Assembly: GCA_046290215.1 (NCBI GenBank)
Contig: JBKAGC010000042.1
Coordinates: 1-19,233 of the forward strand
Reading direction: 5' to 3'
DNA length: 19,233 nt
Source: JAHRVQ01 sp046290215
Lineage (GTDB): Bacteria; Pseudomonadota; Gammaproteobacteria; Pseudomonadales; Azotimanducaceae
Of the stretch, positions 1 through 5,199 are shown piece after piece (the first letter of the stretch is position 1; each line of letters opens with the position of its first letter). A program made the translations under genes and the position numbers. The notes below the pieces were generated by a model, which saw only the letters and a program-made list of their open reading frames with translations, was not told the origin of the DNA and ran no database searches.

Positions 1-452
1 TATGGCAGGGCCAGCAAATCCATATTGATATCGGCCAGATTGCTATTACCCTTTCGAGCATTGCAGCGTTTGCAGGAGGTCACCACGTTGGTCCAAATAT
101 CACGGCCACCTTTTGACACCGGCTTTACATGATCTCGGCTTAGCTGCTCATATTCAAAGACCTTACCACAGTACAAGCAGGTGTAATGATCCCGTTTGAA
201 AAGGGCTCGATTGGTGAGCGGCGGTTGACGCCGGCTATTGGTAAACACCTTACCTTTACAGGCAATAATACTGTTTAGTGTCACGACAGTTTGTTCGCCG
301 GTGAGTCGCGAATATCCACCGCGCACGTCCATCACTTCCTCCCCGTAAGTCCAGGACACGAGTTCCCGGGCATGGAGGCAAACAGCGTCCTGCCAGCTTA
401 ACCATTCGATGGGAGAACCGGCAGTATTAATGCGTAGGATCCTGACACTCAT
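1..452 (-). CDS. HNH endonuclease, C-terminus beyond window (partial)
   Basis: The reading frame was translated by hand from an ATG at 452 down to the window edge and gives 150 residues without a stop. It is a small HNH nuclease of the zinc-ribbon type. CLYC (Cys92, Cys95) and CKRC (Cys127, Cys130) are the zinc pairs. RDHVKPVSKGG supplies the metal-binding His108, and Asn122 and Asn131 complete the HNH pattern. An N-terminal region of about 80 residues precedes the nuclease fold, as in the stand-alone bacterial HNH family of roughly 180-190 aa. The start is preceded by a GGAAG-type ribosome binding sequence. A strong intrinsic terminator lies just upstream (485-521), so expression may depend on read-through. 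The in vivo substrate is unknown. This family is common on chromosomes and does not by itself indicate a mobile element. Confidence 0.85.
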   Translation of the reverse strand, partial: MSVRILRINTAGSPIEWLSWQDAVCLHARELVSWTYGEEVMDVRGGYSRLTGEQTVVTLNSIIACKGKVFTNSRRQPPLTNRALFKRDHYTCLYCGKVFEYEQLSRDHVKPVSKGGRDIWTNVVTSCKRCNARKGNSNLADINMDLLALP

Positions 453-484
453 AATACACTTCCATTGTTAACAATTCGGTAAGC

Positions 485-521
485 AAAAAAAAGCCCCGAG
501 AGCGAGTCGCTGTCGGGGCTT
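485..521 (-). terminator. Strong intrinsic terminator on the minus strand
   Basis: A perfect 9-bp outer stem (491-499 with 513-521, AAGCCCCGA/TCGGGGCTT) continues past one G-G mismatch into a 4-bp inner stem (501-504 with 508-511) and a 3-nt loop. On the minus strand it is followed by eight uninterrupted T (485-492 on plus are all A). The polarity is clear: no T run follows on the plus strand. It lies 33 nt upstream of the HNH start codon, so it ends a transcript coming from the 530-900 region or from the GST gene, or it attenuates the HNH gene. Confidence 0.85.
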
Positions 522-522
522 G

Positions 523-669
523 ATGCGCGCACGCACCTGCATTCTGGTACTTCTGGTTTTTCTAGTTGTTCTAGTTCTTCTTATTGTTATCTGGGCGGAG
601 CCACTGGGCTGCGAGTCAGGCCTGACAGAATCTGAAGTTTGGCGGCGAGCAACGCTGAAGGCAGACTGA
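523..669 (+). CDS. Possible 48-aa hydrophobic peptide, ilv-leader-like composition (doubtful)
   Basis: An ATG at 523 opens 48 codons ending in TGA at 667-669. Codons 7-24 encode 18 residues, all Ile, Leu, Val, Phe or Trp, an ideal single transmembrane helix or a branched-chain amino-acid regulatory run. The tail is polar. The composition recalls ilv operon leader peptides and small type I toxin peptides. Against a real gene: there is no convincing ribosome binding site or plus-strand promoter, no ilv gene follows, and the hydrophobic run coincides with a 9-bp tandem repeat that could produce it by chance. I report it because it is striking, with low confidence that it is translated. Confidence 0.2.
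   Translation: MRARTCILVLLVFLVVLVLLIVIWAEPLGCESGLTESEVWRRATLKAD
543..587. repeat. Degenerate 9-bp tandem repeat, five units
   Basis: Five consecutive 9-mers start at 543, 552, 561, 570 and 579. All begin with TCT, most continue GGT or AGT, and then vary. Nine bases is three codons, so each strand shows periodic peptides: X-Thr-Arg on the minus strand and aliphatic triplets on the plus strand. On the minus strand the array is an A-rich stretch 22 nt before the intrinsic terminator hairpin. Confidence 0.7.
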
Positions 670-672
670 CCG

Positions 673-691
673 GATTGCATAACATGCAATC
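673..691. repeat. Perfect 8-bp inverted repeat, 3-nt loop
   Basis: GATTGCAT (673-680) and ATGCAATC (684-691) are separated by AAC. There is no T run on either side, so it is not an intrinsic terminator. It could be an RNA hairpin within the candidate minus-strand transcript or a protein-binding dyad. Confidence 0.6.
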
Positions 692-844
692 TCGTCTGGC
701 CCAGGGTTGGGCATAACGTTACTACTCTGTCATTTAAGTCTTTCACATGCGGAGCCTTCACTAAATCGCATCGGACTGGTTAGCTACCTATAAATTCATA
801 TTATCCAGCAGAAACAATTAATCAAGTCCTGACCCTGCCCTGAC

Positions 845-906
845 AGTATAAATTGCCAGAAACTTAACAACGCTTAACAATTCCTTAGGGGTTAAGTCGT
901 TAACAA
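845..906 (-). promoter_or_regulatory. -10-like hexamer with tandem TTAACAA heptamers in the -35 zone
   Basis: TATACT on the minus strand occupies 850-845. No good -35 hexamer sits 16-18 bp upstream. Instead the expected -35 zone carries two direct heptamers TTAACAA at 864-870 and 874-880, exactly 10 bp apart, with a third at 900-906. Direct repeats one helical turn apart overlapping -35 are the usual layout for OmpR/PhoB-family response-regulator promoters; applying that to this site is inference. The 12-bp palindrome ATTGTTAACAAT at 464-475, just upstream of the HNH start, contains the same core. Confidence 0.35.
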
Positions 907-913
907 ACGCTAA

Positions 914-1501
914 TTAATCGGCTTCTAGCGCCGCTTTGCAGTTGTTTAACCAGCTTTGCAAATGCTGATACCTGGCTAAATCAAACCCACCTTGTGTGGC
1001 CATACTGGTGTAGGCATAAAGGGCAATGTCGGCAATGCTGAACGAATCGTTGGCTAACCACTGGCGCTCGGCGAGTTGGCCGTCCATATAATCAAGAGCT
1101 GCATAACCACGCTGTACTCGCCATGACTCTAGCTGGTCGGCTGTTTTACCCAGGTACAGCATTTGAAAACGGTTCACCGCAATATAAGGCTCATGACTAT
1201 ATTGCTCCCAGAACAGCCATTCATCTACCCGTGCCTGGGCCAAGGGCTCTGCTGGCAGCAACGATGAACCATGGGCCAGATAACGCATGATGGCATTGGA
1301 CTGGGCAATGGCCTCACCACCGGGCAGTTGAATCACCGGCACCTGACCTTGCGGGTTCAGTTGCAAAAATTCCGGTGTACGCGATTCCTGCTGCAGAATG
1401 TTCACCTCGTGCCATTCATAGTCAATGGCCAGGAGGTCGCATACATATCGGACTTTATGGCAATTCCCAGAAATAGAATCGCCAAACACTTTAATGGGCA
1501 T
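914..1501 (-). CDS. Glutathione S-transferase family protein
   Basis: A 195-aa two-domain GST. The N-terminal thioredoxin-like domain (about residues 1-78) has a Ser-rich active-site loop (GDSISGN, 7-13), the cis-proline motif QVPVIQL (Pro55) and the glutathione gamma-glutamyl-binding QSNAI (Ser68). The C-terminal helical domain contains the family's SIADIALYAY segment, which carries the N-capping motif. The likely role is conjugation or reduction with glutathione in the cytoplasm; the substrate cannot be told. I chose the ATG at 1501 rather than a GTG six bases upstream because GAGG lies at proper spacing before it. The gene follows the SAM methyltransferase gene by 41 nt on the same strand, so the two are probably co-transcribed. 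The length is slightly short but normal for bacterial GSTs. Confidence 0.9.
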   Translation of the reverse strand: MPIKVFGDSISGNCHKVRYVCDLLAIDYEWHEVNILQQESRTPEFLQLNPQGQVPVIQLPGGEAIAQSNAIMRYLAHGSSLLPAEPLAQARVDEWLFWEQYSHEPYIAVNRFQMLYLGKTADQLESWRVQRGYAALDYMDGQLAERQWLANDSFSIADIALYAYTSMATQGGFDLARYQHLQSWLNNCKAALEAD

Positions 1502-1542
1502 GGGCACCCTCTTACTTCATTAACCTATGTGCCCATTCTGCC

Positions 1543-2166
1543 TCATTTAGGGCGAGCGACAATAAAATTTGTCCCCTTACTTGGCTGGTAGCAACGTTCT
1601 ACCTGAAAGCCAGCGCGCGCCAATTTCGCCACATATTCTTCGTAAGTGAAAAAGGTCAGCTGTGGCAACCAACCTAACCGTCTGCCAATCCCAGCAAAAG
1701 GTTTTAGGAACCAGGCGATTTCTGAGAGGCATATGGTGTTGGTCATAAACACCCCATCGTCCGCCAGTAACTTGCGAACCTGAACAAGAAACTCATCAGG
1801 GGATTTCAACAGGTGGGTTAAGCTGTGGGCAAGAATAATGTCAAAATGTCCGTCGTGATTGAGGTTCATAGCGTCCGTTGCTTCGAAGCGGATGTTCTCC
1901 ACGCCCTTCTCTTTTGCATACGCTTCACCTAACGCTACCATAGCCGGCGCAAAGTCTGTCGCGAGCACCGAGCCCACTTCCGGGGCCAGTGTTACTGCGG
2001 TTTTACCAGTACCACAACCTAGCTCCAGGAGCGACGCCTCGGGTCGACAGTAGGACCTAGTGATGGCGAGTTTTTCTTGATAGGCCGCCTCATTTTTAAT
2101 GGGGCGCTCTGCATAGCCGGGGGCAATTTTGTTCCAGAAACGGATGCTTGAATCCAGGGTGGTCAT
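1543..2166 (-). CDS. Class I SAM-dependent methyltransferase
   Basis: A 207-aa Rossmann-fold methyltransferase of the Methyltransf_11/25 type. Motif I is LELGCGTGKTAV (Gly50, Gly52, Gly54). The acidic end of strand 2 is VLATDFAPAM, motif II-like ATDAMNLNHDGHFDIILAHS follows, and post-motif DDGVFMTNT is strand 5. The C-terminus (TFFTYEEYVAKLARAGF) resembles small-molecule O-, N- or C-methyltransferases more than RNA or DNA enzymes. The substrate is unknown. The ATG at 2166 has a poor ribosome binding site, but the N-terminal FWNKIAPGYAERPI is the family's usual lead-in, supporting this start. It lies between LysR (102 nt upstream) and GST (41 nt downstream) on the same strand, so a small LysR-controlled detoxification or modification unit is possible. 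Confidence 0.88.
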   Translation of the reverse strand: MTTLDSSIRFWNKIAPGYAERPIKNEAAYQEKLAITRSYCRPEASLLELGCGTGKTAVTLAPEVGSVLATDFAPAMVALGEAYAKEKGVENIRFEATDAMNLNHDGHFDIILAHSLTHLLKSPDEFLVQVRKLLADDGVFMTNTICLSEIAWFLKPFAGIGRRLGWLPQLTFFTYEEYVAKLARAGFQVERCYQPSKGTNFIVARPK

Positions 2167-2267
2167 TTATTCGGGCTCGTTGTCATACAGGTTGCGCATC
2201 TTATGGATCGCAGATGCTAAACGAAACCAACAGTTATGCAGAGTTATTATGCATTTATGTTGTAGGC

Positions 2268-3164
2268 TTAAGGCTGACTCAGGTGCTCGGCGAGAAAATC
2301 AAATACAACTCGCACTCGCCGATTGGTGCGCAGTTCACGATGAGTTACCAGCCAGAGCTCCCCTTCCCAGGGCGGCAAATCAGGTAAGACGCTAATCACC
2401 CCAGGCTCTCGATCACCCACGTAATCCACCATCACGCCAATACCAAGGCCAGCCTTAACCATCTCCCAGTGCACCAGCAAGTTGTTGACTAACAAACCCA
2501 CTTGCTCTGGTTGAAACTGATAACCCAACTCCGCCAGAGTATCCATATACCTTGTGATGGAACCCCGTTCAAAGGCGATCAAGGTGGCTGCAGAAAAGTC
2601 CTCAGGTCGCTGCGGGTTGCCCAGCTTTTGAAGATATTCACGGGATGCGTAAAGTCGACCTCGCTCGTTGCGCAGCTTACGAATGATGAGATCATCTTGC
2701 TCAGGACGAAAACTGCGAATGGCAATGTCTGCCTCCCGCCGCTTCAAATCGCTGGTTTCGTGGGACGAAATTACTTCTAGCTGAATACCGGGGTAAAGTG
2801 CTCGCAGTTTCAACATCAGCTGCGGCAACGCGTAATTTGCGGTGACCTCTGTGGTACTGATGGACACGGTGCCGTCGAGGGCTTCCGACCGGCCCGCTGC
2901 GGAAAGCGAAAACTCATTGGCGGCGTTAGCCATGTGCTTTACATGTTGTAGCAGTTCCAGGCCGGTGGGGGTTAGTTCCAGGCCGAGTTTTTGCCGCTCA
3001 AACAGTACCACACCAACCTCCGCTTCTAGCGCAGCCACCTGCCGCGACAAGGTGGGCTGACTCATGCCTAAAGCGCGGGCTGCCGCGGACAAACTACCTT
3101 CTTCCGCGGTGACTAAAAATGCCCTGGCACGATTCCAGTCGAATGAAACAGATTGCCAATTCAT
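2268..3164 (-). CDS. LysR-family transcriptional regulator
   Basis: A 298-aa LTTR. The winged HTH occupies about residues 9-68 (RARAFLVTAEEGSLSAAARA, then MSQPTLSRQVAALEAEVGV). A long linker helix and a periplasmic-binding-protein-like effector domain (about 95-298) complete the usual 290-310 aa layout. The open frame extends to 3299, but the ATG at 3164 places the HTH at the normal distance from the N-terminus. That ATG has no clear Shine-Dalgarno sequence, so poor initiation or another start is possible. Effector and targets are unknown. LTTRs often control a divergent gene, here a small membrane peptide; the same-strand methyltransferase and GST downstream are also candidates. Confidence 0.92.
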   Translation of the reverse strand: MNWQSVSFDWNRARAFLVTAEEGSLSAAARALGMSQPTLSRQVAALEAEVGVVLFERQKLGLELTPTGLELLQHVKHMANAANEFSLSAAGRSEALDGTVSISTTEVTANYALPQLMLKLRALYPGIQLEVISSHETSDLKRREADIAIRSFRPEQDDLIIRKLRNERGRLYASREYLQKLGNPQRPEDFSAATLIAFERGSITRYMDTLAELGYQFQPEQVGLLVNNLLVHWEMVKAGLGIGVMVDYVGDREPGVISVLPDLPPWEGELWLVTHRELRTNRRVRVVFDFLAEHLSQP

Positions 3165-3198
3165 AAGGGGGAGCCAATTGCTGATTGCACGCCATGCA

Positions 3199-3258
3199 TT
3201 TTCGCATACTAAAGATCTGCTTTTCGCTAATTCACTTAAATTTTTGCATATATAAAAT
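3199..3258 (+). promoter_or_regulatory. Promoter-like region between LysR and the divergent small ORF
   Basis: TTCACT (3231-3236), a 16-bp spacer and TAAAAT (3253-3258) make a plausible sigma-70 promoter for the peptide starting at 3298. TTTTCGC occurs twice in direct orientation at 3199-3205 and 3221-3227, 22 bp apart (two helical turns), flanking AGATCT. The repeats are a candidate LysR or other operator; no textbook T-N11-A dyad was identified with confidence. Confidence 0.3.
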
Positions 3259-3297
3259 CGCCATCCAGAAACCAATACCGTGCAGGCCCAGGTAACC

Positions 3298-3471
3298 ATG
3301 ATCGAAAATGCATTTTATGAATTTATCTGGCGCTGGCTCACCACTGGCAACACACAACCAGACGTGGAACCGCCATTGCTGCTGATGTTCATTGTGGTCA
3401 TGACAGCCTCCGCCGGCCTGCTCCTGGGCAGAAGCCTTCTGCGCTGGCTCAATAAGTTAGATCAACTTTGA
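3298..3471 (+). CDS. Small single-pass membrane protein, unknown function
   Basis: 57 aa from the ATG at 3298, with AGGT about 6 nt upstream; a GTG at 3280 would add six residues. The first 30 residues are polar with aromatic residues (FYEFIWRW). One hydrophobic helix follows (about 31-49, LLLMFIVVMTASAGLLLG) and then a basic end (RSLLRWLNKLDQL), which fits an inner-membrane protein with a cytoplasmic C-terminus. It resembles no family I recognise. It is divergent from the LysR gene with a promoter-like sequence between, and its last 10 bases overlap the stop end of the convergent crotonase gene. Small size and lack of known homology leave it uncertain. Confidence 0.45.
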   Translation: MIENAFYEFIWRWLTTGNTQPDVEPPLLLMFIVVMTASAGLLLGRSLLRWLNKLDQL

Positions 3472-4307
3472 GGCTTTTTCGCCTGAGCACGGATAATCTC
3501 CGCCCCTTTCGGGTCAACGCCCATTCCGTGCACCTGCTGGTTATTAGAGTGGCCTAACTGTTGTAGCGACATGGCGGATTGCAAGGCACTCCAGAGTCCC
3601 TGGGCATCCTGCATTTGATTCACAGATTGCTTGGCGAGCTTCAGGCCCATACTTGGTCTCTGGGCAATTTGCTCAGCCATGCTGGTAGTAAAATGCGTTA
3701 ACTCATCCCGCGCCACCACATGGTTCACCATACCTAGCGACCTTGCTTCTTCTGCCGTAATGGCTTCACCGGTAAAGAGCATTTCTTTGGCCTTGCGAAC
3801 ACCCACTTCCCAGGGGTGAGCAAAGTACTCAACACCGTTCACGCCAAACGCCACCACAGGGTCAGAGAAGGTTGCATCGTCGCTAGCAATGATCAGGTCG
3901 CAAACCCACACCAACATTAAACCACCGGCGATTACCTTACCTTGAACCTCGGCAAGTACTGGCTTCGGTAAGTTACGCCAGCGCCAACACAAGCCCAGGT
4001 AAATCTCTTGTTCCTGGGCCATATACCCTTCCGCACCGGGCAGCGAGAACCCACCCCAATTAGTGACGGGCTCAAACTCTGCCATGGAACTCTGGTCTCT
4101 TAGGTCATGACCCGATGAAAAATGCGGCCCTTCCGCTGCCAGAACAATCACCTTTACCGCGTCGTCCTGAGCCGCCAGATCAAATGCCGAGTTCAATTCA
4201 TACAACATCTGTTTGTCCTGGGCATTGCGAGTTTCTGGCCGGGCCAACACAATCCGTGCCACCCCGTTGTTCACAGGCTCATATCGAATGGTCTGGAAAT
4301 CTGTCAT
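3462..4307 (-). CDS. Crotonase (enoyl-CoA hydratase/isomerase) family protein lacking classical glutamates
   Basis: 281 aa with the crotonase fold: IVLARPETRNAQD (19-31) opens the spiral core, FSSGHDL (63-69) gives the first oxyanion-hole loop, and GKVIAGGLMLVWVCDLIIAS (123-142) the second. ATFSDP and AMSL segments follow. Aligned by eye with mitochondrial and E. coli hydratases, the two catalytic Glu positions are occupied by Met131 and Val151. The enzyme may therefore be a crotonase-fold protein with another reaction (isomerase, hydrolase, decarboxylase or thioester binding) rather than a true hydratase. The ATG at 4307 follows AAGGGG; the frame is open 18 codons further but without such support. 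It is divergent from cmoA by 87 nt. The physiological substrate is probably an acyl-CoA. Confidence 0.85.
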   Translation of the reverse strand: MTDFQTIRYEPVNNGVARIVLARPETRNAQDKQMLYELNSAFDLAAQDDAVKVIVLAAEGPHFSSGHDLRDQSSMAEFEPVTNWGGFSLPGAEGYMAQEQEIYLGLCWRWRNLPKPVLAEVQGKVIAGGLMLVWVCDLIIASDDATFSDPVVAFGVNGVEYFAHPWEVGVRKAKEMLFTGEAITAEEARSLGMVNHVVARDELTHFTTSMAEQIAQRPSMGLKLAKQSVNQMQDAQGLWSALQSAMSLQQLGHSNNQQVHGMGVDPKGAEIIRAQAKKPQS

Positions 4308-4325
4308 ACAATGCCCCTTAGTTCG

Positions 4326-4348
4326 GTTATCGCGATTCACTCGATAAC
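4326..4348. promoter_or_regulatory. 7-bp dyad in the crotonase/cmoA divergent region
   Basis: GTTATCG (4326-4332) and CGATAAC (4342-4348) are perfect inverted repeats with a 9-nt spacer. The 23-bp dyad is in the middle of the only upstream region shared by the two divergent genes, close to the crotonase start, which fits a dimeric repressor operator. No T run follows, so it is not a terminator. Confidence 0.4.
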
Positions 4349-4371
4349 ACCTTAACCCCATCAGCCGTTAC

Positions 4372-4390
4372 ACAAAACAGGGGATTTTGT
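4372..4390 (+). promoter_or_regulatory. cmoA ribosome binding site in the loop of a small hairpin
   Basis: ACAAAA (4372-4377) can pair with TTTTGT (4385-4390), leaving the AGGGGA Shine-Dalgarno in the 7-nt loop, ten bases before the cmoA ATG at 4395. The six-pair A/T-rich stem is weak and may be coincidental. Confidence 0.3.
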
Positions 4391-4394
4391 ATTC

Positions 4395-5132
4395 ATGCCT
4401 GATAAACCAATCGACAATATCTACAGTGAGCCCCTGGAAGAGGTAGGCGGCTTTCGCTTTGATGCTGTGGTGGCTGATGTTTTCGAGAACATGATCAACC
4501 GGTCGGTGCCCGGTTACCCCCTTATGTTAGATATGATTGGCGTGCTCGCTGAACGCTTCGCGCAACCAGGCACAAATTGCTACGACCTTGGCTGCTCGTT
4601 AGGTGCAGCAACCCTTAAGCTACGCCATCATATTCCGGAGAGTTGTCACGTTATCGGTATCGATACCTCTGAAGCCATGGTGACGCGGTGTCGTAACAAT
4701 CTTGCCAGGGATCGCTCACAACCTAGCGTGGAAATTCGCCAGCAATCGGTACAAGACACGAGCATCGAGAACGCCTCAATCGTGGTTTTAAACTTCACCT
4801 TGCAGTTTATTCCAGACGAGGAAAGGACCCATATCTTGCGCAACATTGCCGCCGGTCTAAAGCCTGGTGGCATCTTAATTTTGGCAGAGAAAGTTCGGTT
4901 TGCGGACCCGGCAGAGCAAACGGAAATGACCGATCTACATCATGAGTTTAAACGAGCCCAGGGTTATAGCGACCTTGAGATCGCGCAAAAAAGAGCATCT
5001 CTGGAAAACGTTCTAGTACCCAACACCATTGAGCAGCATATCGACCGATTGTTGCAGGCAGGTTTTGCATCAGCCCGCTTGTATGTACGCTGCTTTAATT
5101 TTGTGTCGATCCTGGCCGTCAAAGCCCCTTAA
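4395..5132 (+). CDS. cmoA: Carboxy-S-adenosyl-L-methionine synthase
   Basis: CmoA converts SAM and prephenate into carboxy-SAM (Cx-SAM) with release of phenylpyruvate. CmoB then uses Cx-SAM to make cmo5U34 in tRNAs. The protein has 245 aa (E. coli about 247) and aligns end to end. YDLGCSLGAAT (63-73) is the SAM loop, IGIDTSEAM carries the ribose-binding acidic residue (Asp90), LNFTLQFIP (132-140) is motif IV, and LKPGGILILAEK (155-166) is strand 5. Arg200 in QKRASLENV is at the position of the E. coli Arg that binds the Cx-SAM carboxylate, and the C-terminal CFNF segment is typical. The start ATG has an AGGGGA ribosome binding site. Unlike most gammaproteobacteria, cmoB is not the next gene but lies 2.5 kb downstream. 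Confidence 0.97.
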   Translation: MPDKPIDNIYSEPLEEVGGFRFDAVVADVFENMINRSVPGYPLMLDMIGVLAERFAQPGTNCYDLGCSLGAATLKLRHHIPESCHVIGIDTSEAMVTRCRNNLARDRSQPSVEIRQQSVQDTSIENASIVVLNFTLQFIPDEERTHILRNIAAGLKPGGILILAEKVRFADPAEQTEMTDLHHEFKRAQGYSDLEIAQKRASLENVLVPNTIEQHIDRLLQAGFASARLYVRCFNFVSILAVKAP

Positions 5133-5138
5133 AGTAAA

Positions 5139-5167
5139 TTGTCCGCCTACTAACGATAAGCTAATAT
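5139..5167 (+). promoter_or_regulatory. Sigma-70-like promoter candidate for the beta-propeller gene
   Basis: TTGTCC (5139-5144), a 17-bp spacer and TAATAT (5162-5167) fit the consensus at about 4 of 6 positions each. The site lies between the cmoA stop and the next start at 5200, so the downstream gene could be transcribed independently of cmoA. Confidence 0.3.
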
Positions 5168-5199
5168 CTCGGCTGATTTGGTTTTTTGGATCGCCGCTG

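Larger units (their letters stand above)
485..838 (-). ncRNA. Candidate minus-strand small RNA or leader RNA upstream of the HNH gene
   Basis: This is a predicted transcript of about 350 nt, inferred from a -10-like TATACT (850-845, minus strand) at one end and the intrinsic terminator at the other. In between are compact inverted repeats: 673-680 with 684-691 (8 bp, 3-nt loop), 699-703 with 708-712, and the 12-bp palindrome 615-626. An A-rich unstructured stretch follows (543-590). A 97-codon minus frame runs through it (761-468, GTG start) but has no ribosome binding site and passes through the terminator, so I do not call it a gene. It matches no RNA class I recognise; the conserved cores of 6S, tmRNA and RNase P were not seen. 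The alternative is simply a long 3' UTR of the GST gene. Confidence 0.35.

Noticed and set aside
1..452. Homing endonuclease or defence island marked by the HNH gene
   Set aside because: No integrase, repeats, methyltransferase partner or other defence gene nearby; stand-alone HNH genes are common on chromosomes.
523..669. Classical ilv operon attenuator
   Set aside because: The peptide composition fits, but no plus-strand terminator and no ilv gene follow; the next gene is on the opposite strand.
727..747. Pho box on the plus strand
   Set aside because: The first half CTGTCAT fits, but the second half matches only at 13-bp spacing instead of 11, and no plus-strand gene lies downstream.
468..761. 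97-codon minus-strand frame with Thr/Arg repeats as a gene
   Set aside because: No ribosome binding site, GTG start, and the frame runs through a strong intrinsic terminator; low-complexity composition explains the open frame.
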